From positions 472,171-536,170 of the forward strand of contig NZ_CP146241.1 in the NCBI RefSeq assembly GCF_037039395.1: a stretch of DNA of 64,000 nucleotides, written 5' to 3'. Shown piece after piece: positions 35,247 to 44,520 of the stretch (position 1 is the stretch's first letter; each line of letters begins with the position of its first letter). Source of the DNA: Agrobacterium vitis. GTDB taxonomy: Bacteria > Pseudomonadota > Alphaproteobacteria > Rhizobiales > Rhizobiaceae. The position numbers and the translations under genes were made by a program. Under the pieces are notes generated by a model. It worked only from the letters and a program-made list of their open reading frames with translations. It made no database searches and was not told the origin of the DNA.

Positions 35247-36385
35247 TTTTCTTCTAACCGATTTGCGGCGCTCGTGAGTTTTCAGAATCTTTCAATCGTA
35301 TACGTCATGCAGCGCCGCCTATCATTTAGGTGTCAGGGCCTACCCGCTGGGGTTTGGTAAGCGCCTCGGGCATTAGAATCTCGGCGAGCTTCTGTGCCGG
35401 CAACAGACGATGCTCAAGTACAAGCTCGGCAATGCCTTTTCCGGAGGAAAGCGCTTCTACAGCCAAAGCAGTCGCGGCCTGGTAGCCAATATAGGAATTG
35501 AGCGCGGTTGCCAGGCCGATGGAATTCTCCACATTCGATCTTAAATGCTCGCGGTTCGCTGTGATCCCGCTGATGCAGCGACTTTCTAGTGTCAAAAAGG
35601 CCGCACGCAGATGATCAATGCTTTTGAACAAACTATACGCAATGATCGGTTCAAAGGCATTGAGCTGGAGCTGCCCACCTTCCGCTGCGAAGGTTATCGT
35701 GAGATCGTTCCCGATCACCTCAAAAGCCACTTGGTTGACGACCTCGGGTATGACGGGGTTTATCTTGCCGGGCATGATGGAAGATCCAGCTTGAACGGCC
35801 GGAAGTGTGATCTCATTAAAACCGGTTCTTGGCCCACTCGACAACAGCCGCAGGTCATTGCAAACTTTGGAGATTTTCACTGCAATCCGCTTCAAAACGC
35901 CTGAAAGGTGTACGAAGACGCCACAGTCCTGTGTTGCTTCGATAAGATTTGGCGCGGTCTTCAAGGGCAACCCGGTAATCTCGCTCAGATTCAAGCAAAC
36001 AAGCCGCGCATAATCTGGATGGGAGTTTATACCTGTGCCGATGGCGGTACCGCCCATATTGATCTCGTGGAGGAGAAAGGCAGCTTCACGCAGACGATCT
36101 TGATCTTCGCCAAGCATTATAGCGTAGGAGAGAAATTCTTGACCGAGCGTCATAGGTACGGCGTCCTGAAGCTGGGTTCGGCCCATCTTTATTACATCGG
36201 AAAATTCCTCTGCCTTCCGTTCGAAGGAAAGCCGCAGTATGTCCATCGCTTCCAGGAGGCCGAGGACATTATTGAAGGCGGCGATCTTAAGGGCGGTCGG
36301 ATATACGTCGTTGGTGCTCTGGCTCATGTTAACGTGTTCGTTCGGATGCAAGTTAGAGTACGAGCCTTTTTCGTAGCCCAGAATC

Positions 36386-37695
36386 GGACACCTCGATTTA
36401 CCGGTCGCAGTTGGCAAGATGGTGCCGTGGATGTATTTCCGCGATGAACTCGCGCGGATGATCGCCCATTTTTTGTGATGATTGCCGCATCTGCGGCATG
36501 CATTTCGGCCTTCCGGCCAGCTGCGCGTTATGCGGTCCGTGGTTTTCCAGTCAGCCAGACATAGCGAAGCATGTTGTAGGTGATATTGGCCATGCCGATC
36601 TTCACCCTCGCTCGGCTGATTCCGATGGTGCGCACGAAGAGCTTCATCTTGTCCTTCTGCCGCGCAAAGACATGTTCGATGGCGGAGCGGACCTTCGAAC
36701 GACGGCCGTTGGCGCGCGACATCGCCTCCGGCATGGGTTTGCCCTTTGGCTTCTTCTGATGGATGTCGGACTTTAGGCCATTGTCCTGCAACCATTCCTC
36801 GTTGGTCTTGGAGCGATAGGCCGTATCGGCCCAGACCGTCGACGCGGTATTGTCTTTGGTCACTACGTTTCGAAGCTGGGCTCCGTCATGGGCGCTCGCA
36901 CTCGTCACCGTCCATCCCCGGATAAAGCCATGGGCTCGGTCGATGCCTGCATGGTTTTTGTAACCAAACATTGGAATGGCAATATCGTGCTGGCCAGTCG
37001 TCGTCGACGTCGGCGTCTCCGTTGGCCGTTTCGCCTTGGAATACTTCACTGTCCATCGCGCGTCGCGGTCCTTCTGGGCCAGCCTGGCGGGTTTATCCTT
37101 CCAGTCCTCAGGGATTTCGCCGGCCTTGATCGCGTCTTTCTCGTCCTGGCTGTTATGTTGCTTGGGAGCCTGGATGATCGTGGCGTCAACGATCTGCCCG
37201 CCTTTGGCCAGATATCCGGAACGTGAGAGATGCTTGTCGAAACGGGCAAACAGATTATCAATGGCACCTGCACGCACCAAACTCTCTCGGAACAGCCAGA
37301 TCGTCTTGGCATCCGGCACCTTCTGCGAAAGGGAAAGGCCAAGGAAACGCATAAACGACAGCCGGTCCTGGATAACAAACTCTGCTTGGTCGTCGGAGAG
37401 ATTATAAAGCGCTTGCAGCACCAGGATTTTAAACATCAGAACCGACGGAAATGGTGGACGTCCACCCTTCGATCCGTCGGACCGCTTCAGCGCCTTCGCT
37501 AAAGGTTTTTCAAATATCGCCCATGGAATGATGCTGTTGAGCTTCTCCAGCGGATCGCCGACGGCACTCAGCCGTTCGTAACGATCATCCAAATCCCAAA
37601 AGCCCGGTTGCCCACGCATCATCCGCTCCCAGAAAATCACACTGGCCGGATTGAATCATGAAACGCGGAAAATGGGGAGGTTTTTAGAGGTGTCC
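36386..37695 (-). mobile_element. IS5-family insertion sequence with 4-bp target duplication
   Basis: 1310-bp element with terminal repeats GGACACCTC (36386-36394) and GAGGTGTCC (37687-37695), nine of nine bases matching as inverted repeats. The target AATC is duplicated at 36382-36385 and 37696-37699. It contains one intact transposase gene. Precise ends and duplication show a simple, recent transposition into aspA. Confidence 0.93.
36528..37640 (-). CDS. IS5-family DDE transposase
   Basis: 370 residues. N-terminal domain MRGQPGFWDLDDRYERLSAV and GGRPPFPSVLMFKILVLQAL with LSDDQAEFVIQDRLSFMRFL, the IS5 opening; catalytic D at GGQIVDATIIQAPKQHNS, second D at VWADTAYRSK, and E region RSAIEHVFARQKDKM. 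ATG 37640 is used; ATG 37622 or 37619 (MRGQPGFW) would be equally sensible. Full length, likely functional. Confidence 0.94.
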   Translation of the reverse strand: MIFWERMMRGQPGFWDLDDRYERLSAVGDPLEKLNSIIPWAIFEKPLAKALKRSDGSKGGRPPFPSVLMFKILVLQALYNLSDDQAEFVIQDRLSFMRFLGLSLSQKVPDAKTIWLFRESLVRAGAIDNLFARFDKHLSRSGYLAKGGQIVDATIIQAPKQHNSQDEKDAIKAGEIPEDWKDKPARLAQKDRDARWTVKYSKAKRPTETPTSTTTGQHDIAIPMFGYKNHAGIDRAHGFIRGWTVTSASAHDGAQLRNVVTKDNTASTVWADTAYRSKTNEEWLQDNGLKSDIHQKKPKGKPMPEAMSRANGRRSKVRSAIEHVFARQKDKMKLFVRTIGISRARVKIGMANITYNMLRYVWLTGKPRTA

Positions 37696-38275
37696 AATCT
37701 CCAAAGCTTTGTTGGCGATGACTTCATTGGCATTTATGTTACTGGAGGTTCCAGCACCTCCCTGAATTACGTCGACCAGAAAATGGCTGTCGAGCATCCC
37801 TGCGCGGACAGCACGGCAGGCGGACATAATCGCACGCGCTCGTTTTGCATCGAGAAGCCCCAGTTTCAGATTGCTAACTGCGGCGGCTTCCTTGATCGAT
37901 GCAAGGGCCGCTATGAAATGCGGAAAGCTGGAAATTTTGCGACCTGTTATTGCAAAGTTTTCAATCGCTCTATGTGTATGAATGCCATAGTACGCAGCCG
38001 CCGGGACTTGACACGCTCCAAGCAGATCGTATTCAGTTCTCAGGTTTCGGGTCATTCGAAGATCCTTAAATTGACGTCAACCAAGTGGCATCAGCTCTGT
38101 CATGTCTGGCCGGCGTCGGTTGTCTCCTTAAACTGCTGGGCCGTCCAATGCTGAACTGGAACAGGTTATGCGCTATGCGCATGAAGCATAGCGAATGCTT
38201 GCGTTGCTTTCAGTGCGTAGAAAATCATCTCTCAAACCGAATGTGTGGGGTCGTTGATCAAGTGGGAGAAAGTCA

Positions 38276-39153
38276 ATGGAGCTGAAATGGCTGGAGGATT
38301 TCTTGTGTCTGGCTCGAACTCACAGCTTCTCAAAAGCATCTGCGGAACGGAACGTGACACAATCGGCGTTCAGCCGTCGGATTCAAGGTTTGGAGCAATG
38401 GCTAGGAGTATTGTTAGTCGATCGCAGTACCTATCCAACGGCCCTCACCAACGAGGGGCTTCAGTTCCTAGAGACTGCTGAAGAAACCGTGAGGATGCTG
38501 CACGGAAGTCGATATCATCTTGGAGCAATATCACGGCCAAACAAGCAGATGGTTTCTATAGCAGCCCTTCATACATTGTCACTTGTATTTTTTCCTGCAT
38601 GGTTTCGGCAAATAGAAAAAAGATCGGGCCGGTAGAAAGTCGGCTTTTGCCGGATGATTATCACAATTGCCTTCAAGCACTGGTAGAGGGTAGCTATGAT
38701 TTTCTCCTAACGTACCACCATCCCTGTGTTCCGGTGCCCCTCGATCCTGATCAATATCCTTACATCATCGTCGGCAAGGACAACTTCACGGCAGTCTATA
38801 GTCCCTCACTTGGCCGCGGTGACGCCAATACATTTCCATTGCTCGGCTACGCTGCAAACTCGTTTCTTGGTCGTGTCTCTTCGTTCGCTCACGCGCAAGG
38901 TGGCGCCCCAGCGATCCGAGTCGCCCATACCAATGAAAATTCAATGGCTGACGCACTTAAGCGTATGGCCATTGAGGGACATGGACTCGCATGGCTTCCG
39001 AGGAGCCTTGCCGAAGAAGAACTTGCCACCAAAAAACTATTGTCGCTGCCGGCCGAGATACCCCTGGAAATCCGCCTGTATCGTAGTGCCCGACGGACCC
39101 GAGCAGCTGTTGAGAAGGTATGGGGATCTGCGCAGTCCGTTAGTTCTAAATAG
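38276..39153 (+). pseudogene. LysR-family regulator with frameshift
   Basis: Divergent from aspA. Starts at 38276 (MELKWLEDFLCLARTHSFSK, ASAERNVTQSAFSRRIQGLE, a standard LysR HTH) and reads to FFPAWFRQIEK. At the A6 run 38615-38620 the frame is lost and a stop follows at 38633; the effector domain (IGPVESRLLPDDYHNCLQAL to SAQSVSSK) continues in another frame to 39153. One extra A would restore about 292 residues. Either a real homopolymer deletion or a sequencing error. It probably controlled aspA and the racemase. Confidence 0.85.
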
Positions 39154-39251
39154 TCTCAGAACTATGCATATCTCGAATGGGTGCTGCACACACAGCATTG
39201 GATTTTGCTCGGACCTAATCGCATCATTCTCCAATTAACGGAGAGTATAAA

Positions 39252-39956
39252 ATGCTTGGTGTTCTTGGCGGCATGGGTCCCCTCGCGACAGTGGATTTTC
39301 TGACGAAACTTATAGAAAATACGCCCGCCTCGTGCGATCAGGATCATATCGAAACCATCGTGTCTTCGGCTACGCGTACACCTGACCGCTCTTCTGCTAT
39401 CATCGGGATCGGCGAAGATCCGTATCCTCACATGAAAAAAGCTTTGGTCGGCTTGGAGCGCGGCGGCGCAGACTTTATCGCAATCCCGTGCAACACGGCT
39501 CACTACTGGCATGCCGCCTTGCAACAAGAAACTAAGCTTCCAATCCTGCATATCGTCGACGCTGTTGTGGACGAATTTGAATCCTCTGGGCGTAGCAAAG
39601 GCGTTGTTGGACTCCTTGCTACAACAGGGACGATACAAGCGGGAGTCTATCAGAAGAGACTGTCGAGCCGTGGCTATGCTTATGTAGCGCCAGACCCGCA
39701 ATCGCAGTCAAATGTAATGCACGCCATACGTTTGGTTAAGGCAGGCCAGTTGGCTTACGCATCCAAAATCCTTGATGCGCAGGCCCGTTTACTAATAGAT
39801 GCAGGCTGTACCGTCATTGCCATGGCATGCACGGAAATACCATTAGCACTCGCAGACATTTCGAGCGACCTTGCTCCATTTCTTGTCGATCCCACGAACG
39901 CATTAGCACGGGCATGCGTTCAAGCGGCAGGGATCGAACCGTCAGGCCCAGTGTAA
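39252..39956 (+). CDS. Aspartate/glutamate racemase family protein
   Basis: 234 residues, cofactor-independent racemase fold. Both catalytic cysteines are visible: FIAIPCNTAHYW at about 79-90 and VIAMACTEIPLAL at about 192-204, in the order expected for the family; the opening MLGVLGGMGPLATVDFLTKL is typical. It would convert D- to L-aspartate (or a derivative) so that the aspartase or lyase can act. Downstream of the LysR gene on the same strand; intact. Confidence 0.92.
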   Translation: MLGVLGGMGPLATVDFLTKLIENTPASCDQDHIETIVSSATRTPDRSSAIIGIGEDPYPHMKKALVGLERGGADFIAIPCNTAHYWHAALQQETKLPILHIVDAVVDEFESSGRSKGVVGLLATTGTIQAGVYQKRLSSRGYAYVAPDPQSQSNVMHAIRLVKAGQLAYASKILDAQARLLIDAGCTVIAMACTEIPLALADISSDLAPFLVDPTNALARACVQAAGIEPSGPV

Positions 39957-40645
39957 ATTAGGGACGTCCGTGGCCGGCTGCGATGTTTGACGCGGGGCAT
40001 CCGAATGATGCCTTCCTCCACACAAAAAACCAGGGCGAAGCGATTTGATTCCCCCAACTCTCGCTGCTTAACGTCATCTGATGCCATACGATGTGTCCCC
40101 CGTTCAGAGGTGCACTAGGCGGTTCTATTTTTTTGATCTCGACCGCGCGCTTACAGTTGGAGTTCCATAAGGTATCTTATGGAACTTAATTCACGCGATA
40201 ATTTGCCACGTTGATGCACCAAGGAGCGTGGGCAATTTTCAGCGACACTTTTAATGAGCGATTTCAAGCGGCGCCATTTCAGGGAAAGATTATCAGGCCG
40301 TGGCAGATCGCGCCCTTTAAGTCTCGTTTCCTGGCAGAAAGCCAGCCGTGCGAAAGGATGTCTTCTTTCTTGGCAATCGATCTCATGGGATGGTCAGACG
40401 ATCACGACATAGTGCACGGCAAACTGAGGCGAGAACCCGCAGAGTCATTTTCAATGAACCGTCGCAGGACATCACTCCAAACACCCTCAAGCCCAGGCCT
40501 TTAGCGCAGGAAGTGCTCCCTCCAAGGTGCGGTCCACCGCATAAATTTCAACGGCATATGGTCGCCTTTACGGGGGCTTTCAGGTTCGGGATTGCTGGAA
40601 CCATCCCCCGTCCGTGACGTTCTTTGGTTTTTAAAGGAGCGACAT
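39957..40645. other. Long intergenic region before the catalase-like gene
   Basis: About 690 bases in which I find no supported gene; the short open frames lack family features. It must contain the promoter of the catalase-like operon. Its one outstanding structure is the 26-base palindrome at 40161-40186. Confidence 0.5.
40161..40186. promoter_or_regulatory. 26-bp palindrome, candidate operator
   Basis: Perfect 11-base arms AGTTCCATAAG (40161-40171) and CTTATGGAACT (40176-40186) around GTAT. Perfect symmetry with about one-and-a-half to two helical turns between arm centres suits a dimeric regulator. It lies 460 bases upstream of the catalase-like gene, so it may belong to that operon or to a lost divergent gene. 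XerCD-type sites also have 11-base arms, but the spacing (4 instead of 6) and sequence argue against that. Confidence 0.45.
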
Positions 40646-41722
40646 ATGACAGCAGTCACGCCTGTCCGTTATTCCCCGGACCTCGAAATTGTCAAACCGG
40701 GAGAACAGGAGACCGTCTCCGCTCTCATCAACCAATTCGACATCATCCTCGAAAAGACCGCCGAAGACTACGGCCATGCCGTGCGCTCCGTGCATGCCAA
40801 GGCACATGGAATTCTTGAAGGCACGATGATCGTCAAGGATGGCTTGCCGCCCGAACTCGCCCAGGGCCTGTTTGCCAAAGCCGGTGAATATCCGGTCTAT
40901 ATGCGTCTCTCAACAAACGCTGGCGATATCCTGCCCGACGCTGTCGCTCTTCCGCGTGGTTTGGCCATCAAGGTCGTCGGGGTCGAGGGCCTCCGTTTGC
41001 CGGACGCAAACGGCGATACGCAGGACTTTGTGATGGTGAATGGTCCGGTCTTCCAGGCACCCAATCCCGAGAAATTTCTCTCCAGCCTCAAGCTACTTGC
41101 CCGGACGACGGACAAAATGGAAGGTACCAAGACTGTGTTGTCGAGCGTGCTTCAAACCGTCAACAAAGGTCTCGAGGCTGTCGGCGTTTCCAGCCCGGCT
41201 ATTCAGTCTCTCGGCGGCGCGCCGAATGTCGATCCGCTTGGAGAGACATATTTCAGCGTCACCCCATTCCGCTACGGTGACTATGTCGCCAAGTTTCGAC
41301 TGAAACCTGTCTCACCCGATTTGACGAAGCGGACCGGAACGGAAATCGATGTCAGCGTTCGCGACGATGCGATCCGTGAGACCGTGCAGGCGGAGATGCA
41401 GGACACCCATGGGGAATGGGAATTCCAGGTGCAACTCTGTCGTGACGTCGAAATGCAGCCGATCGAAGACCCGACTGTGGAGTGGATGGAAGAGGAAGCG
41501 CCGTTCGTGACCGTCGCCACTGTGACCTCCAAACCGCAAGACAGCTGGAGCGATACGAAGGTGCAGAAGGTCGATGAAGAGATGCGGTTTAGCGTCTGGA
41601 CTGGCCTTGCGGATCATCAGCCTCTCGGCGGCATCAACCGCGTCCGCAAGGACACCTATCAGCACTCGGCAGAGTTCAGGGCAAAGTTCAATGGTTGTCC
41701 GTTCCATGAGCCGCGCCAGTAG
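40646..41722 (+). CDS. Catalase-family (SrpA-like) heme protein
   Basis: 358 residues, shorter than classical catalases (about 480 and up), as in the catalase-related SrpA-like group. Start ATG 40646 with AAAGGAG upstream. Recognisable parts: VRSVHAKAHGILEGTMIVKD, with the His of the distal heme side, YPVYMRLSTNAGDILPD, FVMVNGPVFQAPNPEKFL, and HQPLGGINRVRKDTYQHSAE near the end. The canonical small-subunit signature is incomplete, so a peroxidase-like or peroxide-protective role is more likely than bulk catalase. Probably co-transcribed with the YdeP-like gene 86 bases downstream. Confidence 0.85.
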   Translation: MTAVTPVRYSPDLEIVKPGEQETVSALINQFDIILEKTAEDYGHAVRSVHAKAHGILEGTMIVKDGLPPELAQGLFAKAGEYPVYMRLSTNAGDILPDAVALPRGLAIKVVGVEGLRLPDANGDTQDFVMVNGPVFQAPNPEKFLSSLKLLARTTDKMEGTKTVLSSVLQTVNKGLEAVGVSSPAIQSLGGAPNVDPLGETYFSVTPFRYGDYVAKFRLKPVSPDLTKRTGTEIDVSVRDDAIRETVQAEMQDTHGEWEFQVQLCRDVEMQPIEDPTVEWMEEEAPFVTVATVTSKPQDSWSDTKVQKVDEEMRFSVWTGLADHQPLGGINRVRKDTYQHSAEFRAKFNGCPFHEPRQ

Positions 41723-41808
41723 CCAGCTGTCGATCCCGATCCATTTGGAGGCATGTCTGTTTTAAAGCCGCCTCTTCTCCTAACCTCACATTAAAAGAAA
41801 GGCCCGTC

Positions 41809-44085
41809 ATGGCCGACCCTATCAAAAACCCGGAAGCCGAAGGTCCCGCTGGTGGCTGGGGATCGGTAAAGTCGATCGCCCGTATGCTGGGCGACAACAA
41901 ACCCTCCCCCGCGATCCTTGAAACACTTTTCCGCCAGAATAAGCCAGCCGGGCTTATGTGCGTTTCCTGCGCGTGGCCAAAACCTGCAAACTACCATCCC
42001 TTCGAGTTCTGCGAAAACGGTGCCAAGGCAACGATCTCGGATTTGACCAGCGCGTGCTGTACGCCTGATTTCTGGAACAGTCACACCGTTGCCGAGCTCA
42101 GGAACTGGAAAGACTATGACCTCGAACAGACCGGACGGCTGACGCATCCTCTTCGCTATGACGCTGGAACGGACCGTTATGTTGAGGTGACGTGGGACGA
42201 AGTCTTCTCTGCAATCGGCACGACGTTGAAATCCTTGCCGCGCGAGAGCGTCGTCTTCTACTCTTCCGGCCATGCCGGTCTTGAAGCATCCTATCTCTAC
42301 GCCCTGCTTGCGCGGGTCTACGGCAACAACAACCTGCCCCAGAGTTCCAACATGTGCCACGAGACGACGTCGGTCGGGCTTCAGAAGGTTATCGGCTCGC
42401 CTGTTGGCACGATCGTCTGGGAAGACCTGGAGAAGGCCGACGCATTCTTCTTTTTCGGCCAGAACCCGGGATCGAACAGTCCGCGCTTTCTTCACCCATT
42501 GCAGGAGGCCAAGCAGCGCGGTGCGCGCATCGTCACATTCAACCCGGTTGTCGAACAGGGGCTGGTATCATTCGTCAATCCACAAAGCCCTGTTGACATG
42601 CTGACGGGGCGCGAAACGCAGATTTCAGACGAGTATCTTCAAGTCCGGGCCGGTGGGGACATTTCTGCAATACTCGGTCTCTGCAAGGTTATCATCGAAG
42701 CTGACGACGCAGCGGTGGCCAATGGACACAAGCGCGTGCTTGATGTGGCGTTCATCGATGAGCACACGACAGGATTCGATAGGTTCATCGCCCTGGTCAG
42801 AACGTCGAACTGGGCCGATATCGAGCGTGAAAGCGGTCTGACCGAGGCGGCAATCCGGCGTGCCGGCGAAATCTATATCAGCGCGGAGAGGGTCATCGGT
42901 GTCTACGGCATGGGCCTGACGCAGCATTCACAAGGCGCGATTAATGTGGCCATGCTGGTCAATCTGCTGCTTCTGCGCGGCAATATAGGGCGCGAAGGGG
43001 CTGGCTGCTGTCCGGTTCGGGGCCATTCGAATGTACAAGGCCAACGAACCGTCGGAATCGCTGAAAAGACCAAGCTTATTCCCATGGACACGTTGAAGGA
43101 ACTCTTCGATTTCGATCCTCCGACCGAGGACGGCACGACCATTGTCGATGCCGTGAAAGGGTTGATGGCTGGCAAGATCAAAGCCTTCATTTCGCTGGGA
43201 GGCAATCTTGTCCGCGCCGTACCAGATCAAAAGGAGATGGAACGCGCCTGGGCTCGCCAAGAGCTGACTGTGATGGTCTCCACCAAACTAAACCGGAGCC
43301 ATCTTTTTCCTGGCAAGCAGGCCTATATCCTGCCCTGCCTGTCGCGTGCAGAGATAGATGAGCAGACCACAGGAAATCAATCCGTATCCATCGAGGATAG
43401 CTTCTCCCATATTTCTGGATCAATCGGCAAAAGACCTCCTGCCTCCAAACATTTGAAGAGCGAACTGGCGATCGTCGCCGGCATTGCAAAGGCGACGCTT
43501 GCCGTAAGGCCGAAACTGAAATGGGATGAATGGCAAGGTGACTATAGCCTGGTGCGAGACCTGATCGAAGCGACCTATCCCGAGGACTTCAAGGACTATA
43601 ATGCGCGCATGTTCCAGCCGGGCGGATTTTATCGCGGCAATGCAGCTCATGAGCGCGTCTGGAAAACCGAGGAAAAGAAGGCTGTCTTCACAACGCCCAG
43701 CCAAATGAATGCGCTGTCCTTCGAGGATGCCGACGGCCGGTTCAGACTTGTAACAATGCGATCAAACGATCAGTTCAACACGACAATCTATGGTTACTCC
43801 GACCGCTTTCGCGGCATAGAGGGTACGCGCGATGTCCTGTTGATGTGCGAAAGTGACATCGCGACATCGGGACTGAAACCCGGGCAGGTTGTCACGCTCG
43901 TCAGCGATTTCGGCGACGGCATTCGCCGAGCGCTTGGTGGCTTGACTGTGACCGCTCATAATCTGCCAAAAGGAACGATCGGCGCCTATTATCCTGAAGC
44001 AAACGTGCTGAACGCCATTGACCATCATGACGAGATGTCAAAGACACCAGCATCGAAAGCAATTCCAGTCCGGATCGAAACCTAG
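41809..44085 (+). CDS. FdhF/YdeP-family molybdopterin oxidoreductase
   Basis: 758 residues, formate-dehydrogenase-like molybdopterin enzyme of the YdeP group. N-terminal CVSCAWPKP supplies cysteines of a probable iron-sulfur site; SSNMCHETTSVGLQKVIGS, FFFGQNPGSNSPRFLHPLQE and NLLLLRGNIGREGAGCCPVR are cofactor-binding regions; the C-terminal molydop_binding domain ends the chain. Electron partner and substrate are unknown; the E. coli homologue has been linked to acid resistance. Start ATG 41809 after AAAGAAAGG. Its stop lies within a palindromic repeat. Confidence 0.9.
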   Translation: MADPIKNPEAEGPAGGWGSVKSIARMLGDNKPSPAILETLFRQNKPAGLMCVSCAWPKPANYHPFEFCENGAKATISDLTSACCTPDFWNSHTVAELRNWKDYDLEQTGRLTHPLRYDAGTDRYVEVTWDEVFSAIGTTLKSLPRESVVFYSSGHAGLEASYLYALLARVYGNNNLPQSSNMCHETTSVGLQKVIGSPVGTIVWEDLEKADAFFFFGQNPGSNSPRFLHPLQEAKQRGARIVTFNPVVEQGLVSFVNPQSPVDMLTGRETQISDEYLQVRAGGDISAILGLCKVIIEADDAAVANGHKRVLDVAFIDEHTTGFDRFIALVRTSNWADIERESGLTEAAIRRAGEIYISAERVIGVYGMGLTQHSQGAINVAMLVNLLLLRGNIGREGAGCCPVRGHSNVQGQRTVGIAEKTKLIPMDTLKELFDFDPPTEDGTTIVDAVKGLMAGKIKAFISLGGNLVRAVPDQKEMERAWARQELTVMVSTKLNRSHLFPGKQAYILPCLSRAEIDEQTTGNQSVSIEDSFSHISGSIGKRPPASKHLKSELAIVAGIAKATLAVRPKLKWDEWQGDYSLVRDLIEATYPEDFKDYNARMFQPGGFYRGNAAHERVWKTEEKKAVFTTPSQMNALSFEDADGRFRLVTMRSNDQFNTTIYGYSDRFRGIEGTRDVLLMCESDIATSGLKPGQVVTLVSDFGDGIRRALGGLTVTAHNLPKGTIGAYYPEANVLNAIDHHDEMSKTPASKAIPVRIET

Positions 44086-44132
44086 AGTTTGTCAGGGGAA
44101 AACCGGGTTCCACTTTTCCCTTGGAAACTCTA
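44083..44132. repeat. Palindromic intergenic repeat (rhizobial mosaic type)
   Basis: Outer arms TAGAGTTT (44083-44090) and AAACTCTA (44125-44132), inner arms GGGGAAAA (44095-44102) and TTTTCCC (44114-44120), separated by CCGGGTTCCAC. The nested hairpin with a GGTTCCAC centre resembles short palindromes scattered in rhizobial and Brucella genomes (RIME, Bru-RS). Family name is an inference. It overlaps the stop codon of the YdeP-like gene and may also act as terminator. Confidence 0.6.
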
Positions 44133-44275
44133 ACGAACCAGCACTGAAGCCCCTCCCAGCCAGTCGTCGCGCAGAAGCGCCATCAAAAGCAAATCGGTGC
44201 GACGGCCATCCGGGTAGCGCAACGCGCTGCGCATCAACCCCTCCTCGACAAAGCCAGCTTGGTATAGACGCGCTG
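44130..44275 (-). pseudogene. C-terminal remnant of a GNAT acetyltransferase
   Basis: About 47 codons in one frame: AARLYQAGFVEEGLMRSALR, YPDGRRTDLLLMALLRDDWL, stop at 44130. This is the usual end of RimI/RimJ-like acetyltransferases (A..LY...GF.EEG). Its upstream part is replaced by the istB fragment, so an IS21 insertion followed by deletion removed the rest. Confidence 0.75.
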
Positions 44276-44520
44276 CTCGAGAAGTCGAAGCCGTTGAGAT
44301 CGCGATAGGCCGCGAAGCGAGCGATCTTGAGCTGATAGGCGGTTGATCTGACCTCCCGCTCTGCCGTTTCCGCTTTGAGCAGTTGCGACAGAATAGGAAT
44401 GGCAGCCTCAAAAGCTGGTGATCCCTGTTCGGTGAGCTCACCGATTGCCTGAGCCATGCCGTGCATCTTGAGTTGGCGCAGCATGATAACGATCGCGCCG
44501 CTGGCTGGGTTATGACGCAT
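44276..44520 (-). pseudogene. istB: istB fragment (IS21 helper ATPase)
   Basis: N-terminal 80 codons of the IstB ATPase: LRQLKMHGMAQAIGELTEQG, PILSQLLKAETAEREVRS, YQLKIARFAAYRDLNGFDFS. The chain ends before the P-loop; the frame then continues into unrelated DNA. Start ATG 44520 overlaps the end of istA as usual. Confidence 0.88.

Larger units (their letters stand above)
35326..38055 (-). pseudogene. aspA: Aspartate ammonia-lyase interrupted by an IS5-family element
   Basis: Aspartase, L-aspartate to fumarate plus ammonia. The 5' part (38055-37700: MTRNLRTEYDLLGACQVPAA, AYYGIHTHRAIENF, VDVIQGGAGTSSNINANEV) and the 3' part (36385-35326: NLHPNEHVNMSQSTNDVYPT, GRTQLQDAVPMTLGQEF, signature GSSIMPGKINPVIPE) flank the insertion. 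Removing 36386-37695 and one copy of the AATC duplication rejoins the frame exactly (ALEILGYEKGSYS) into 471 residues with no other defect. The break is therefore recent. It is divergent from the LysR gene at 38276. Confidence 0.95.

Noticed and set aside
36450..36795. N-terminal extension of the aspA 3' fragment inside the insertion element
   Set aside because: The open frame runs into IS DNA by chance; alignment of the two aspA parts and the AATC duplication show the true junction at 36385/36386.
40161..40186. Palindrome as a XerCD/dif-like recombination site
   Set aside because: Arms have 11 bases, but the spacer is 4 rather than 6 in the strictest reading, and the arms do not match known XerC/XerD half-sites; an operator is simpler.
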